Below, in pieces: positions 1 through 5,168 of a stretch of DNA of 7,290 nt. How positions within the stretch are numbered: the first letter of the stretch is position 1; each line of letters opens with the position of its first letter. Where the stretch lies: NCBI GenBank assembly GCA_030640325.1, contig DAOWJM010000037.1, forward strand, positions 1 through 7,290. Reading direction: 5' to 3'. The notes under the pieces were generated by a model. The model did not search any database. It had not been told where the DNA came from and saw nothing but the letters and a program-made list of their open reading frames with translations. The position numbers and the translations under genes were made by a program. The DNA is from Dehalococcoidia bacterium. Lineage in GTDB: Bacteria; Chloroflexota; Dehalococcoidia; Dehalococcoidales; BS750m-G39.

Positions 1-571
1 GGTTCATCTCCTCCATAATCCTCATGTCCACCGAGGTAGTGTGAGTGCGCAGTAGCATGGGTCTTTCCCCACTCTCGTTTTTATAATCAACCCAAAGTGT
101 AGCCATGGTATCGCGAGCCGGGTGGTGCTTGGGGATGTTCAATGCCTCAAAATTGTAATAATCCCACTCCACCTCTGGTCCCCCCACCACTTGAAAACCC
201 ATAGAGACAAATATATCACATATTTCATGCAGGGTTTGGGTGATAGGATGCAAACGACCTACAGGAAAAGGACGACCGGGCAGGGTAATATCAATATGCT
301 CTTCCTCGATGGTGGTTACCAGCTGCGTCTCCCGAAGAACCTGCCCTTTTTGCTTCAAGCTATCCTCTAATTTGGCTTTAACCTCGTTGGCAAAAGCGCC
401 AACCCCCTTCCTCTCCTCCAGAGGTAATGTAGCCAGACTGCGCAAAATCCTGGTTAGCCCGCTCTTCTTACCTAGATAGCGAACTCGCCACGCCTCCAGT
501 TCCTTGACGTGGTCTATGCCTTCTAATTCCTGCAAGGCGCTCGATTTTAGTTCCTCAAGCTGGTTTAACAT
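1..571 (-). CDS. pheS: Phenylalanyl-tRNA synthetase alpha subunit (5' part; gene runs off the left edge)
   Basis: PheS is the catalytic subunit of the cytoplasmic (alpha-beta)2 enzyme that charges tRNA-Phe. The frame is open from the ATG at 569-571 to the window edge and gives 190 residues of a protein usually near 340. Residues 1-90 have the charged helical pattern of the PheS N-terminal coiled coil, including the typical VRYLGKKSGLT and LPLEERK stretches. The class II catalytic domain follows, with GGPEVEWDYYNFEALNIPK from about residue 131, HPARD at about 150, and LLRTHTTSV near the break. The frame is also open upstream to a TAA at 794-796, but that extension translates the hairpin repeat and resembles nothing in PheS. 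The ATG matches the family start, has AGGAAG directly before it, and lies 12 nt after the predicted transcription start. pheT would be expected next, outside the window. Family assignment is secure; the exact start is somewhat less so. Confidence 0.96.
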   Translation of the reverse strand, partial: MLNQLEELKSSALQELEGIDHVKELEAWRVRYLGKKSGLTRILRSLATLPLEERKGVGAFANEVKAKLEDSLKQKGQVLRETQLVTTIEEEHIDITLPGRPFPVGRLHPITQTLHEICDIFVSMGFQVVGGPEVEWDYYNFEALNIPKHHPARDTMATLWVDYKNESGERPMLLRTHTTSVDMRIMEEMN

Positions 572-589
572 CTTCCTATCTTTGGGCAG

Positions 590-619
590 ATTATAGGTTA
601 TCAGCAACAGTTGGGTCAA
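590..619 (-). promoter_or_regulatory. Predicted sigma70-type promoter of pheS
   Basis: On the minus strand TTGACC (614-619) and a perfect TATAAT (590-595) are separated by 18 nt. Transcription would begin near 583, leaving a leader of only about 12 nt (AAAGATAGGAAG) before the pheS ATG. It lies downstream of the predicted rplT terminator, so pheS seems to be transcribed independently of infC-rpmI-rplT. The leader is too short for a T-box or attenuator. Confidence 0.7.
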
Positions 620-639
620 GGAAATAGAGTGAAATTGTT

Positions 640-820
640 TATCAACCTCACCCCCTGTATCCCCCTCTCCACTCTTGGAGAGGGGGATGATATTAAAAAG
701 AGGGGCTTCGCCCCTCTTGGACTCTCTATCCTCTGGAGTGTTTAAGCGGGGCGTCAGCCCCAAAGGGAGGGTGGGTGGGAAGAAAGAGCTAATTTAAAAA
801 CAGGAAAGGGGTCAGGGTGA
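640..820. repeat. MITE-like palindromic repeat with three GC-rich hairpins
   Basis: This fills most of the 328-bp gap between pheS and rplT. The ends are imperfect inverted repeats: TATCAACCTCACCCCCTG at the left (from about 639) and, as the complement of 805-825, TATCACCCTGACCCCTTT at the right. Inside are three hairpins. The first has a perfect 10-bp stem (661-670 with 677-686, 6-nt loop). The second has a 9-bp stem (698-706 with 710-718, 3-nt loop). The third is GGGGC/GCCCC (748-752 with 757-761). The remaining stretch up to rplT (821-899) holds a near copy of the right end (AAAGGGG..AGGGT at 805-820 and again at 871-886, 13 of 16 bases) and small dyads (agatta/taatct at 822-838, tctctagaga at 836-845), but no gene. 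There is no transposase, so it would be a non-autonomous or decayed element. That it is a dispersed family is inferred from its form only. Confidence 0.55.
695..718 (-). terminator. Predicted intrinsic terminator downstream of rplT
   Basis: Read on the minus strand, AAGAGGGGC (718-710), GAA loop (709-707) and GCCCCTCTT (706-698) form a perfect 9-bp stem. Its 3' end merges into a run of five T (699-695) followed by AATAT. The core GCGAAGC is an exceptionally stable mini-hairpin sequence. It is the only stem in this gap with a U tract, and the tract lies on the strand that suits transcription coming from rplT. It is placed between rplT and the pheS promoter, so it would close the infC-rpmI-rplT unit. 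Confidence 0.6.
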
Positions 821-899
821 TAGATTACTAGATAATCTCTAGAGAATGGATAAAATAGTTCCCGGAAATTAAAGGGGATAGGGTCACCTAAATAATATT

Positions 900-1259
900 T
901 TAGTCCTGGACTTTGCCTTTAGCTATGGTTACCAGATTAGCGAAAGCCTCAGGCTCCCTGACTGCCATATCGGCTAGCATCTTGCGGTTGATTTCAACCC
1001 CTGACTTCTTTAAACCACTGATAAACTGGCTGTAGGTAAGACCCTGGGCTCTACTGGCAGCACTGACCCGTAGAATCCACAGTCGCCTCATATCACCCTT
1101 CCGCTCCCGACGGTGACGGTAAGCATAGCTCAATGCCTTAAGCATAGACTCATGAGCTCGTTTATAAAGGGAGTGCCTAGTTGCCCTATGCCCCTTGGTC
1201 AGAGCTAATACCTTCTTATGGCGGCGGTGAGTGGTTACACCTCTCTTTACTCTGGGCAA
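900..1259 (-). CDS. rplT: 50S ribosomal protein L20
   Basis: L20 binds 23S rRNA early in 50S assembly, and in several bacteria it also represses its own operon. The 119-residue product has the normal length and composition: a very basic N-terminal half starting PRVKRGVTTHRRHKK, the conserved DMRRLWILRVSAASR stretch near residues 56-70, and a C-terminal globular part with GLTYSQFISGLKKSGVEINRKML. The start is TTG (1257-1259), fixed because MPRVKRG is the invariant L20 N-terminus. A G-rich ribosome-binding site (GGGGG, 1265-1269) lies 5 nt before it. The gene begins 13 bp after the rpmI stop, so it is co-transcribed and probably translationally coupled. The stop is TAA at 900-902. Confidence 0.98.
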   Translation of the reverse strand: MPRVKRGVTTHRRHKKVLALTKGHRATRHSLYKRAHESMLKALSYAYRHRRERKGDMRRLWILRVSAASRAQGLTYSQFISGLKKSGVEINRKMLADMAVREPEAFANLVTIAKGKVQD

Positions 1260-1272
1260 AATATCCCCCTAT

Positions 1273-1476
1273 TTATTTCACCCCGTAGGGTAAAAGCCTT
1301 TTTATCCGAGCCCTATCACTGGGACTTATCGGTATAGTCTCATCATAAAGGCGCTTGGTCCGCTTCGCTTTTCGGCGACGCAAATGGCTTTTGCCACCCT
1401 TGACTCGCATAATTTTGCCGCTACCCGTGATATGGAAGCGGCTCTTTGCCCCTTTATGGGTTTTGATTTTCGGCAC
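1273..1476 (-). CDS. rpmI: 50S ribosomal protein L35
   Basis: L35 is a small 50S subunit protein nearly always encoded between infC and rplT. The 67-residue product has the usual length and the signature PKIKTHKGAKSRFHITGSGK at the N-terminus, a central basic run (HLRRRKAKRTKR) and the C-terminal RIKRLLPYG. The start codon is GTG (1474-1476), set by the conserved MPKIKTH. It begins one nucleotide after the infC TAG. Its ribosome-binding site (AAAAGGG, 7 nt before the start) lies within the last codons of infC, an arrangement that suggests translational coupling to infC. Confidence 0.98.
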   Translation of the reverse strand: MPKIKTHKGAKSRFHITGSGKIMRVKGGKSHLRRRKAKRTKRLYDETIPISPSDRARIKRLLPYGVK

Positions 1477-1477
1477 T

Positions 1478-2026
1478 CTAAGACCCTTTTACTTCCTCAC
1501 TTGTTTTGGTCTTCTGGGTAACTGCCGGCGAGAGGATTACGGTCATACTCCTCCCCTCTATCACCGGTTGCCTGGCAATAGAAGCCGCCCCCTGCAACGA
1601 TTCTGACATCCTCTGAAGTAACCTCCAGCCAATCTCAGGGTGTGTGATTTCACGCCCCCTGAACCTCACCGTCACCTTAACCTTGTCCCCACCACCCAGC
1701 AGTTTCCTGACTGACCTAATCTTAGACTCAAAATCATGATTATCAATCTTAGGTCGTAACCTGACCTCCCTCAAAAGTGAAACCCTCTGGCTTCTCCTAA
1801 GCTCACGCTCTTTCTTAGCCTGCTCATATTTATACTTCCCATAATCAAGCAGACGGCATACCGGGGGTACTGCGGTAGGAGCTACCTCAACCAAATCAAG
1901 ATTATGCTTCCTCGCCGTCTCCAGCGCTTGGCTCAAAGGCATAATCCCTAACTGCTCCCCCTTCTCCCCCACCAAACGAATCTCTCTAGCTCTAATGCCC
2001 AGGTTAACTCGCAGCGGCTTAACTAT
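1478..2026 (-). CDS. infC: Translation initiation factor IF-3, probably with an AUA start codon
   Basis: IF-3 binds the 30S subunit, prevents premature 50S joining and rejects non-canonical start codons. The conserved N-terminal stretch LRVNLGIRAREIRLVGEKG is encoded upstream of the first NTG-type start, TTG at 1973-1975, so starting at that TTG would cut off conserved sequence. An in-frame TAG at 2030-2032 limits the 5' end. Between them there is no ATG, GTG or TTG. ATA at 2024-2026 is the best start: it has GGGGGAGGT (2036-2044) about 9 nt upstream and gives 182 residues, against 180 in E. coli. The N-domain has LDLVEVAPTAVPPVCRLLDYGKY, followed by a basic linker. The C-domain has VKVTVRFRGREITHPEIGWRLL and EGRSMTVILSP. 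E. coli infC uses AUU, through which IF-3 represses itself. The same control is inferred here. ATT at 1994-1996 is a weaker alternative without a ribosome-binding site. Confidence 0.93.
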   Translation of the reverse strand: MVKPLRVNLGIRAREIRLVGEKGEQLGIMPLSQALETARKHNLDLVEVAPTAVPPVCRLLDYGKYKYEQAKKERELRRSQRVSLLREVRLRPKIDNHDFESKIRSVRKLLGGGDKVKVTVRFRGREITHPEIGWRLLQRMSESLQGAASIARQPVIEGRSMTVILSPAVTQKTKTSEEVKGS

Positions 2027-2035
2027 ATCCTATTT

Positions 2036-2044
2036 ACCTCCCCC
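2036..2044 (-). promoter_or_regulatory. infC ribosome-binding site (decides the start)
   Basis: The minus strand reads GGGGGAGGT, an almost full Shine-Dalgarno sequence. It lies 9 nt before ATA (2024-2026) and about 60 nt before the TTG at 1975. This spacing supports the AUA start over TTG. Confidence 0.7.
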
Positions 2045-2056
2045 AAACCCTTGCTA

Positions 2057-2084
2057 TGTTATGGGCAAAAACTATAGCATAACA
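2057..2084. repeat. Inverted repeat overlapping the infC promoter -10
   Basis: TGTTATG (2057-2063) and CATAACA (2078-2084) are perfect 7-bp inverted arms with 14 bp between them, spanning the infC -10 box and predicted start site. A second set of arms, GCTAT (2053-2057) and ATAGC (2074-2078), overlaps it. It could be an operator, or chance in an AT-rich promoter. Confidence 0.4.
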
Positions 2085-2099
2085 CCTTATACTAGTCAA
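2071..2099 (-). promoter_or_regulatory. Predicted sigma70-type promoter of infC-rpmI-rplT
   Basis: On the minus strand TTGACT (2094-2099) and TATAGT (2071-2076) are spaced by 17 nt. The -35 begins only 2 bp beyond the thrS stop codon. Initiation near 2064 would give a leader of about 38 nt before the infC ATA codon, too short for the long L20-binding leaders known in Bacillus or E. coli. It would allow initiation factor and ribosomal proteins to be made independently of thrS. Confidence 0.72.
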
Positions 2100-2100
2100 G

Positions 2101-3861
2101 TTATAACCTCAATTCCTTTACCCTGTTTACTATAGCCTCCCTAATGCTTTCTTTAAAGCCATCAAAGGGCAGGGAAGCCAGTTGCTCCCCGCTGCGCAAA
2201 CGGACGGAAACGGTGGATTCCGCTACCTCCCTGTCACCCACAACAAGCATGTATGGTATCTTATCAAGCTGCGCTTGCCGAATCTTGAGGTTTACTGTTT
2301 CTGAGCGAGCATCAACCACCACCCGCACCCCCTCACCTTTAAGCTCATCCTCCAGCTTACGAGCATAATCCAGGTGGCGGTCCGCCACTGGAATCACCAT
2401 CGCCTGAACTGGCGCCAGCCATACCGGGAAGGCACCACCATAGTGCTCAATCAGTGAGGCGAGAAAGCGTTCCATACTCCCCAGCACAGTGCGATGCACC
2501 ATAGCTACCAAATGCTCCTGACCATCCTCACCAATATAGGCAACATCAAAGCGCTGGGGAAGGTTAAAATCAACTTGAATAGTGGGACCCTGCCACCCCC
2601 TGCCTTGAGCATCCTCAAACTTAATATCTATTTTAGGTCCGTAAAACACACCCTCCCCGGGGTCTATATTATAGGCAAGCTTTTGCCGAACCAAAGCCCG
2701 GCTCAAGGTCTCAGTAGCCTCATCCCAAGCCTGGATAGTGCCGGCATAGCTTTCAGGTCGGGTGGAAAGTAATACCTGATAATTGGTGAAGCCAAAGGTA
2801 TCTACCATGAACAGGGCTAAGTCCAGTACCCCCACTACCTCATCCTCTAACTGGTCAAAGCGGCAAAAGATATGGGCATCATCCTGAGTAAAGCCTCTGA
2901 CCCGGGACAGACCGTGCAGCACCCCAGAGCGCTCGTAGCGATACACCGTGCCCAGCTCAGCATAACGCAGCGGTAGCTCTCGGTAACTACGCTGGCTTGT
3001 CTTATAAATCAGGATATGTCCCAGGCAATTCATTGGTTTGATAATATACTCCTGCCCCTCCACCTCCATAGGGCTATACAGGTAATCGCGATAAAACTCC
3101 CAATGACCACTGGTCTTCCATAAATCCAATTTAGCGATATGGGGAGTATATATAAGGTCATAGCCACGCTTAATATGCTCATCCTTCCAGAAATCTTCAA
3201 TGACACGGCGTATCCCTGCCCCTTTAGGGTGCCAGTGAACCAGCCCCGGACCAGCCTCCTCATGGATGCTAAATAGGTCAAGCTCCCTACCTAATTTCCT
3301 GTGGTCGCGTTTTGCCGCCTCGTCAAGTTTCCTGAGATACTCCGCCAAAGCCTCCTCAGTGTCAAAAGCCACGCCATATACCCGCTGTAACATAGGACGA
3401 TGTTCATCACCCCGCCAGTAGGCACCAGCAATACTGACCAGCTTGAAAGCCTTTATCTCCCCGGCAGAACTGACATGGGGTCCACGACACAAATCCAGGA
3501 ATGAACCCTGCCGATACAAGCCGACCTTCTCATCGGGGATTTCATCAATTAACTCCAGCTTATAGGGCTGGGCAGCAAATAGCGCTCGGGCCTCTCCCTT
3601 GGTTGCCTCCTGGCCGATAAAAGGGACATTGGAAGCGATTATCTCCCTCATCTTAGCCTCAATGAGTGGCAAATCATCTGGGGTCAACGAGCGAGGTAAC
3701 TCAAAGTCATAGTAAAAGCCATTTTCAATAGCTGGACCAATACCAAACTTGACATCAGGGAATATAGACTGAACCGCCTCCGCCAGAACATGAGCTGCGG
3801 AATGTCGCACTATCTCCAGCTTTTCACCCTCAGTTGCCCTCTGCTGTTTATCAGAAACCAT
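2101..3861 (-). CDS. thrS: Threonyl-tRNA synthetase, short form without TGS domain
   Basis: ThrRS charges tRNA-Thr in the cytoplasm and removes mischarged serine. Residues are numbered from the ATG at 3859-3861. The editing domain starts at once, with HSAAH (H20, H24) and CRGPH (C125, H129), the expected HxxxH and CxxxH pairs. The class II core has the zinc ligands C279 (PMNCLGH), H330 (DDAHIF) and H456 (VHRTVLGS), with exactly the E. coli spacing (334/385/511). The motif 2 arginine is in VYRYERSG. The anticodon-binding domain begins at about residue 485 (PVWLAPVQAMVIPV). The product has 586 residues against about 640, because the N-terminal TGS domain is missing. An in-frame TAA at 3901-3903 rules out an upstream extension containing it. 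A TTG two codons earlier (3865-3867) is possible, but AGGA lies 8 nt before the ATG and only 2-3 nt before the TTG. Confidence 0.97.
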   Translation of the reverse strand: MVSDKQQRATEGEKLEIVRHSAAHVLAEAVQSIFPDVKFGIGPAIENGFYYDFELPRSLTPDDLPLIEAKMREIIASNVPFIGQEATKGEARALFAAQPYKLELIDEIPDEKVGLYRQGSFLDLCRGPHVSSAGEIKAFKLVSIAGAYWRGDEHRPMLQRVYGVAFDTEEALAEYLRKLDEAAKRDHRKLGRELDLFSIHEEAGPGLVHWHPKGAGIRRVIEDFWKDEHIKRGYDLIYTPHIAKLDLWKTSGHWEFYRDYLYSPMEVEGQEYIIKPMNCLGHILIYKTSQRSYRELPLRYAELGTVYRYERSGVLHGLSRVRGFTQDDAHIFCRFDQLEDEVVGVLDLALFMVDTFGFTNYQVLLSTRPESYAGTIQAWDEATETLSRALVRQKLAYNIDPGEGVFYGPKIDIKFEDAQGRGWQGPTIQVDFNLPQRFDVAYIGEDGQEHLVAMVHRTVLGSMERFLASLIEHYGGAFPVWLAPVQAMVIPVADRHLDYARKLEDELKGEGVRVVVDARSETVNLKIRQAQLDKIPYMLVVGDREVAESTVSVRLRSGEQLASLPFDGFKESIREAIVNRVKELRL

Positions 3862-3899
3862 AGTCAAAATCCTGCCACCCGTTAAATGAAAGCTGTTTG

Positions 3900-3928
3900 A
3901 TTATATCAGCTACGAGCTATATGTGCAA
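3900..3928 (-). promoter_or_regulatory. Predicted sigma70-type promoter of thrS
   Basis: On the minus strand TTGCAC (3923-3928) and a perfect TATAAT (3900-3905) are separated by 17 nt. Transcription would start near 3893, giving a leader of about 31 nt to the ATG, with no room for a T-box. The spacer contains an imperfect dyad (ATAT-c-AGCT-acg-AGCT-ATAT, 3903-3922) that could be a protein-binding site or chance. Confidence 0.75.
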
Positions 3929-3938
3929 TTGGTTTGAG

Positions 3939-3957
3939 TTGCCAGGCTCGGTGGCAA
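3939..3957. promoter_or_regulatory. Dyad TTGCCA-N7-TGGCAA, candidate operator
   Basis: Perfect 6-bp inverted arms (3939-3944 and 3952-3957) flank a 7-bp centre. The left arm is itself the predicted -35 of the MFS gene, and the right arm lies in its spacer. A dimeric repressor bound here would block the MFS promoter and, only 10 bp from the thrS -35, might also touch thrS. No regulator gene is visible in the window, so the binding protein is unknown. Confidence 0.5.
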
Positions 3958-3968
3958 AACACTATAAT
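3939..3968 (+). promoter_or_regulatory. Predicted sigma70-type promoter of the MFS gene
   Basis: TTGCCA (3939-3944) and a perfect TATAAT (3963-3968) are spaced by 18 nt. Initiation 7 nt after the -10 falls at 3975-3976, on the ATG at 3976-3978. No Shine-Dalgarno sequence precedes that ATG. The transcript therefore looks leaderless or nearly so. Confidence 0.68.
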
Positions 3969-3975
3969 GCTTAAG

Positions 3976-5121
3976 ATGCCCACGTTAAAGCAAACCTTCC
4001 CCATCCTAGCTCTATCCACTTTCTCCGCCATGCTAGGAATTGGCATAATAGTTCCACTCTTGCCTCTTTACGCTGAGAACATGGGAGCTACCGGAATTTG
4101 GCTAGGTATAATCTTTGCTGGTTACTCTGTTTCCCGAGCTATATTTATGCCTATTATAGGCAGGCTCTCCGACAGCAGTGGACGAAAGCTGTTCATCTGC
4201 ATCGGTCTTCTTATTTACGCCATCATGTCGCTAGGCTATATATGGGCAGATAATGTTTCACAGCTAACCTTAGTTCGCCTAATTCATGGTGCCGCTTCTG
4301 GTATGATTATCCCCATCGCCCAGGCTTATGTCGGTGATATCTCCCCAGAGGGTGAAGAGGGGAAATGGATGGGCTACTTTAATGCCGCCTTTCTCAGTGG
4401 CATTGGCTTCGGTCCCTTGATGGGTGGAGCATTAACCGACCACTTTGGGATGAATATTGCCTTCTTCACTATGGGTGTTCTTAATCTGCTGGCTTTCCTG
4501 ATGGCTGTTCTCTTCCTCCCCGAAATCAGCCGCAGAAAAATGGCAACAAGTGCTCATCTATCTTTTAGAAAGATGAGCAAAAGCGGCATGGTCAAAGGTC
4601 TTTTCAGTTTCCGAGTATCACTTTCTCTAGGAATGGGAACCTTTGCTTGCTTCCTACCTATCTTCGCCGCCGTATATATTGGCTTGAGCCCAACTCTCAT
4701 AGGGGTTTTGGTAGCAGTTAATATCCTACTGATGTCATTACTTGGGGCTGCTATGGGTAAAATTGCCGACAGATTCAATAGGAGAGTCCTGGTAGCCCTG
4801 GGCAGCCTTATCAACCTCACCTTCCTGGCTCTGGTTCCACTAGGAGGCAACTTCTGGCAGCTATTGGGGATATGTGCTCTTGGTGGTCTTGGTGGTGCCA
4901 TTGCTATGCCCGCCGCCTCAGCCCTGACTGTAGAGGAGGGCAGAAGGTTCGGCATGGGCTTAACCATGAGCATGTTTACTATGGCGATGAGCATAGGTTT
5001 TGCTATAGGACCACTTTTAGGCGGGGCAATAGTGGATTTCGGAAATATCAACTCAGTATTTTACTTCGCAGCAGCTATGGGACTTGTCGGAACCGGCTTA
5101 TTTGTCTGGTTTACCAGATAA
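3976..5121 (+). CDS. MFS transporter, DHA1-like drug/metabolite exporter
   Basis: This is a 12-helix inner-membrane secondary transporter of the major facilitator superfamily, most like the proton-coupled DHA1 drug exporters. The 381-residue product has motif A in the loop between helices 2 and 3 (GRLSDSSGRK, about residues 62-71), motif B around RLIHGAASG (about 101), and motif C of antiporters, GIGFGPLMGG (about 142-151). A degenerate motif A repeat, GKIADRFNRR, marks the second half. The frame is open further upstream, with TTG at 3934 and ATG at 3967. However, TTG 3934 lies upstream of the promoter -35, and ATG 3967 lies within the -10 TATAAT. If that promoter is real, the start is ATG 3976 (MPTLKQTF). 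The gene is divergent from thrS and convergent with the TRAP operon, so it is probably monocistronic. The substrate cannot be read from the sequence, and motif C favours efflux. Confidence 0.9.
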   Translation: MPTLKQTFPILALSTFSAMLGIGIIVPLLPLYAENMGATGIWLGIIFAGYSVSRAIFMPIIGRLSDSSGRKLFICIGLLIYAIMSLGYIWADNVSQLTLVRLIHGAASGMIIPIAQAYVGDISPEGEEGKWMGYFNAAFLSGIGFGPLMGGALTDHFGMNIAFFTMGVLNLLAFLMAVLFLPEISRRKMATSAHLSFRKMSKSGMVKGLFSFRVSLSLGMGTFACFLPIFAAVYIGLSPTLIGVLVAVNILLMSLLGAAMGKIADRFNRRVLVALGSLINLTFLALVPLGGNFWQLLGICALGGLGGAIAMPAASALTVEEGRRFGMGLTMSMFTMAMSIGFAIGPLLGGAIVDFGNINSVFYFAAAMGLVGTGLFVWFTR

Positions 5122-5131
5122 AACCTAACCG

Positions 5132-5165
5132 ACCACCTGTTTACCTGCGTTATCAATCAGGTGGT
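5132..5165. terminator. Weak inverted repeat between convergent MFS and dctM ends
   Basis: ACCACCTG (5132-5139) and CAGGTGGT (5158-5165) form a perfect 8-bp stem with an 18-nt loop, in the 47-bp gap between the two stop codons. An alternative stem uses ACCTG (5143-5147) with 5158-5162. Neither strand has a clear U tract after the stem, so its role as a bidirectional terminator is only suggested by position. Confidence 0.35.
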
Positions 5166-5168
5166 TTA

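Noticed and set aside
661..686. First hairpin of the repeat as a terminator
   Set aside because: The 10-bp stem is perfect, but neither strand has a T run after it.
572..793. In-frame extension of pheS upstream of the ATG (open to TAA at 794-796)
   Set aside because: It translates the hairpin repeat, has no PheS similarity, and includes the predicted pheS promoter and terminator. Openness is a by-product of the GC-rich repeat.
1973..1975. TTG as start of infC
   Set aside because: It would delete conserved IF-3 N-terminal residues encoded just upstream and has no suitable ribosome-binding site.
3862..3893. T-box or other riboswitch in front of thrS
   Set aside because: The predicted leader is about 31 nt and contains no T-box core such as GGTGGnACCGCG. 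The same motif was sought and not found upstream of pheS or infC.
3934..3969. TTG 3934 or ATG 3967 as start of the MFS gene
   Set aside because: TTG 3934 lies upstream of the predicted -35, and ATG 3967 is within the -10 box. The added residues are not hydrophobic or family-like, and no Shine-Dalgarno sequence supports them.
4554..5051. 165-codon open frame on the minus strand inside the MFS gene
   Set aside because: It is antisense to clear membrane-protein coding sequence, has no recognisable domain, and its proline/arginine/lysine-rich composition is what the reverse of hydrophobic codons gives.
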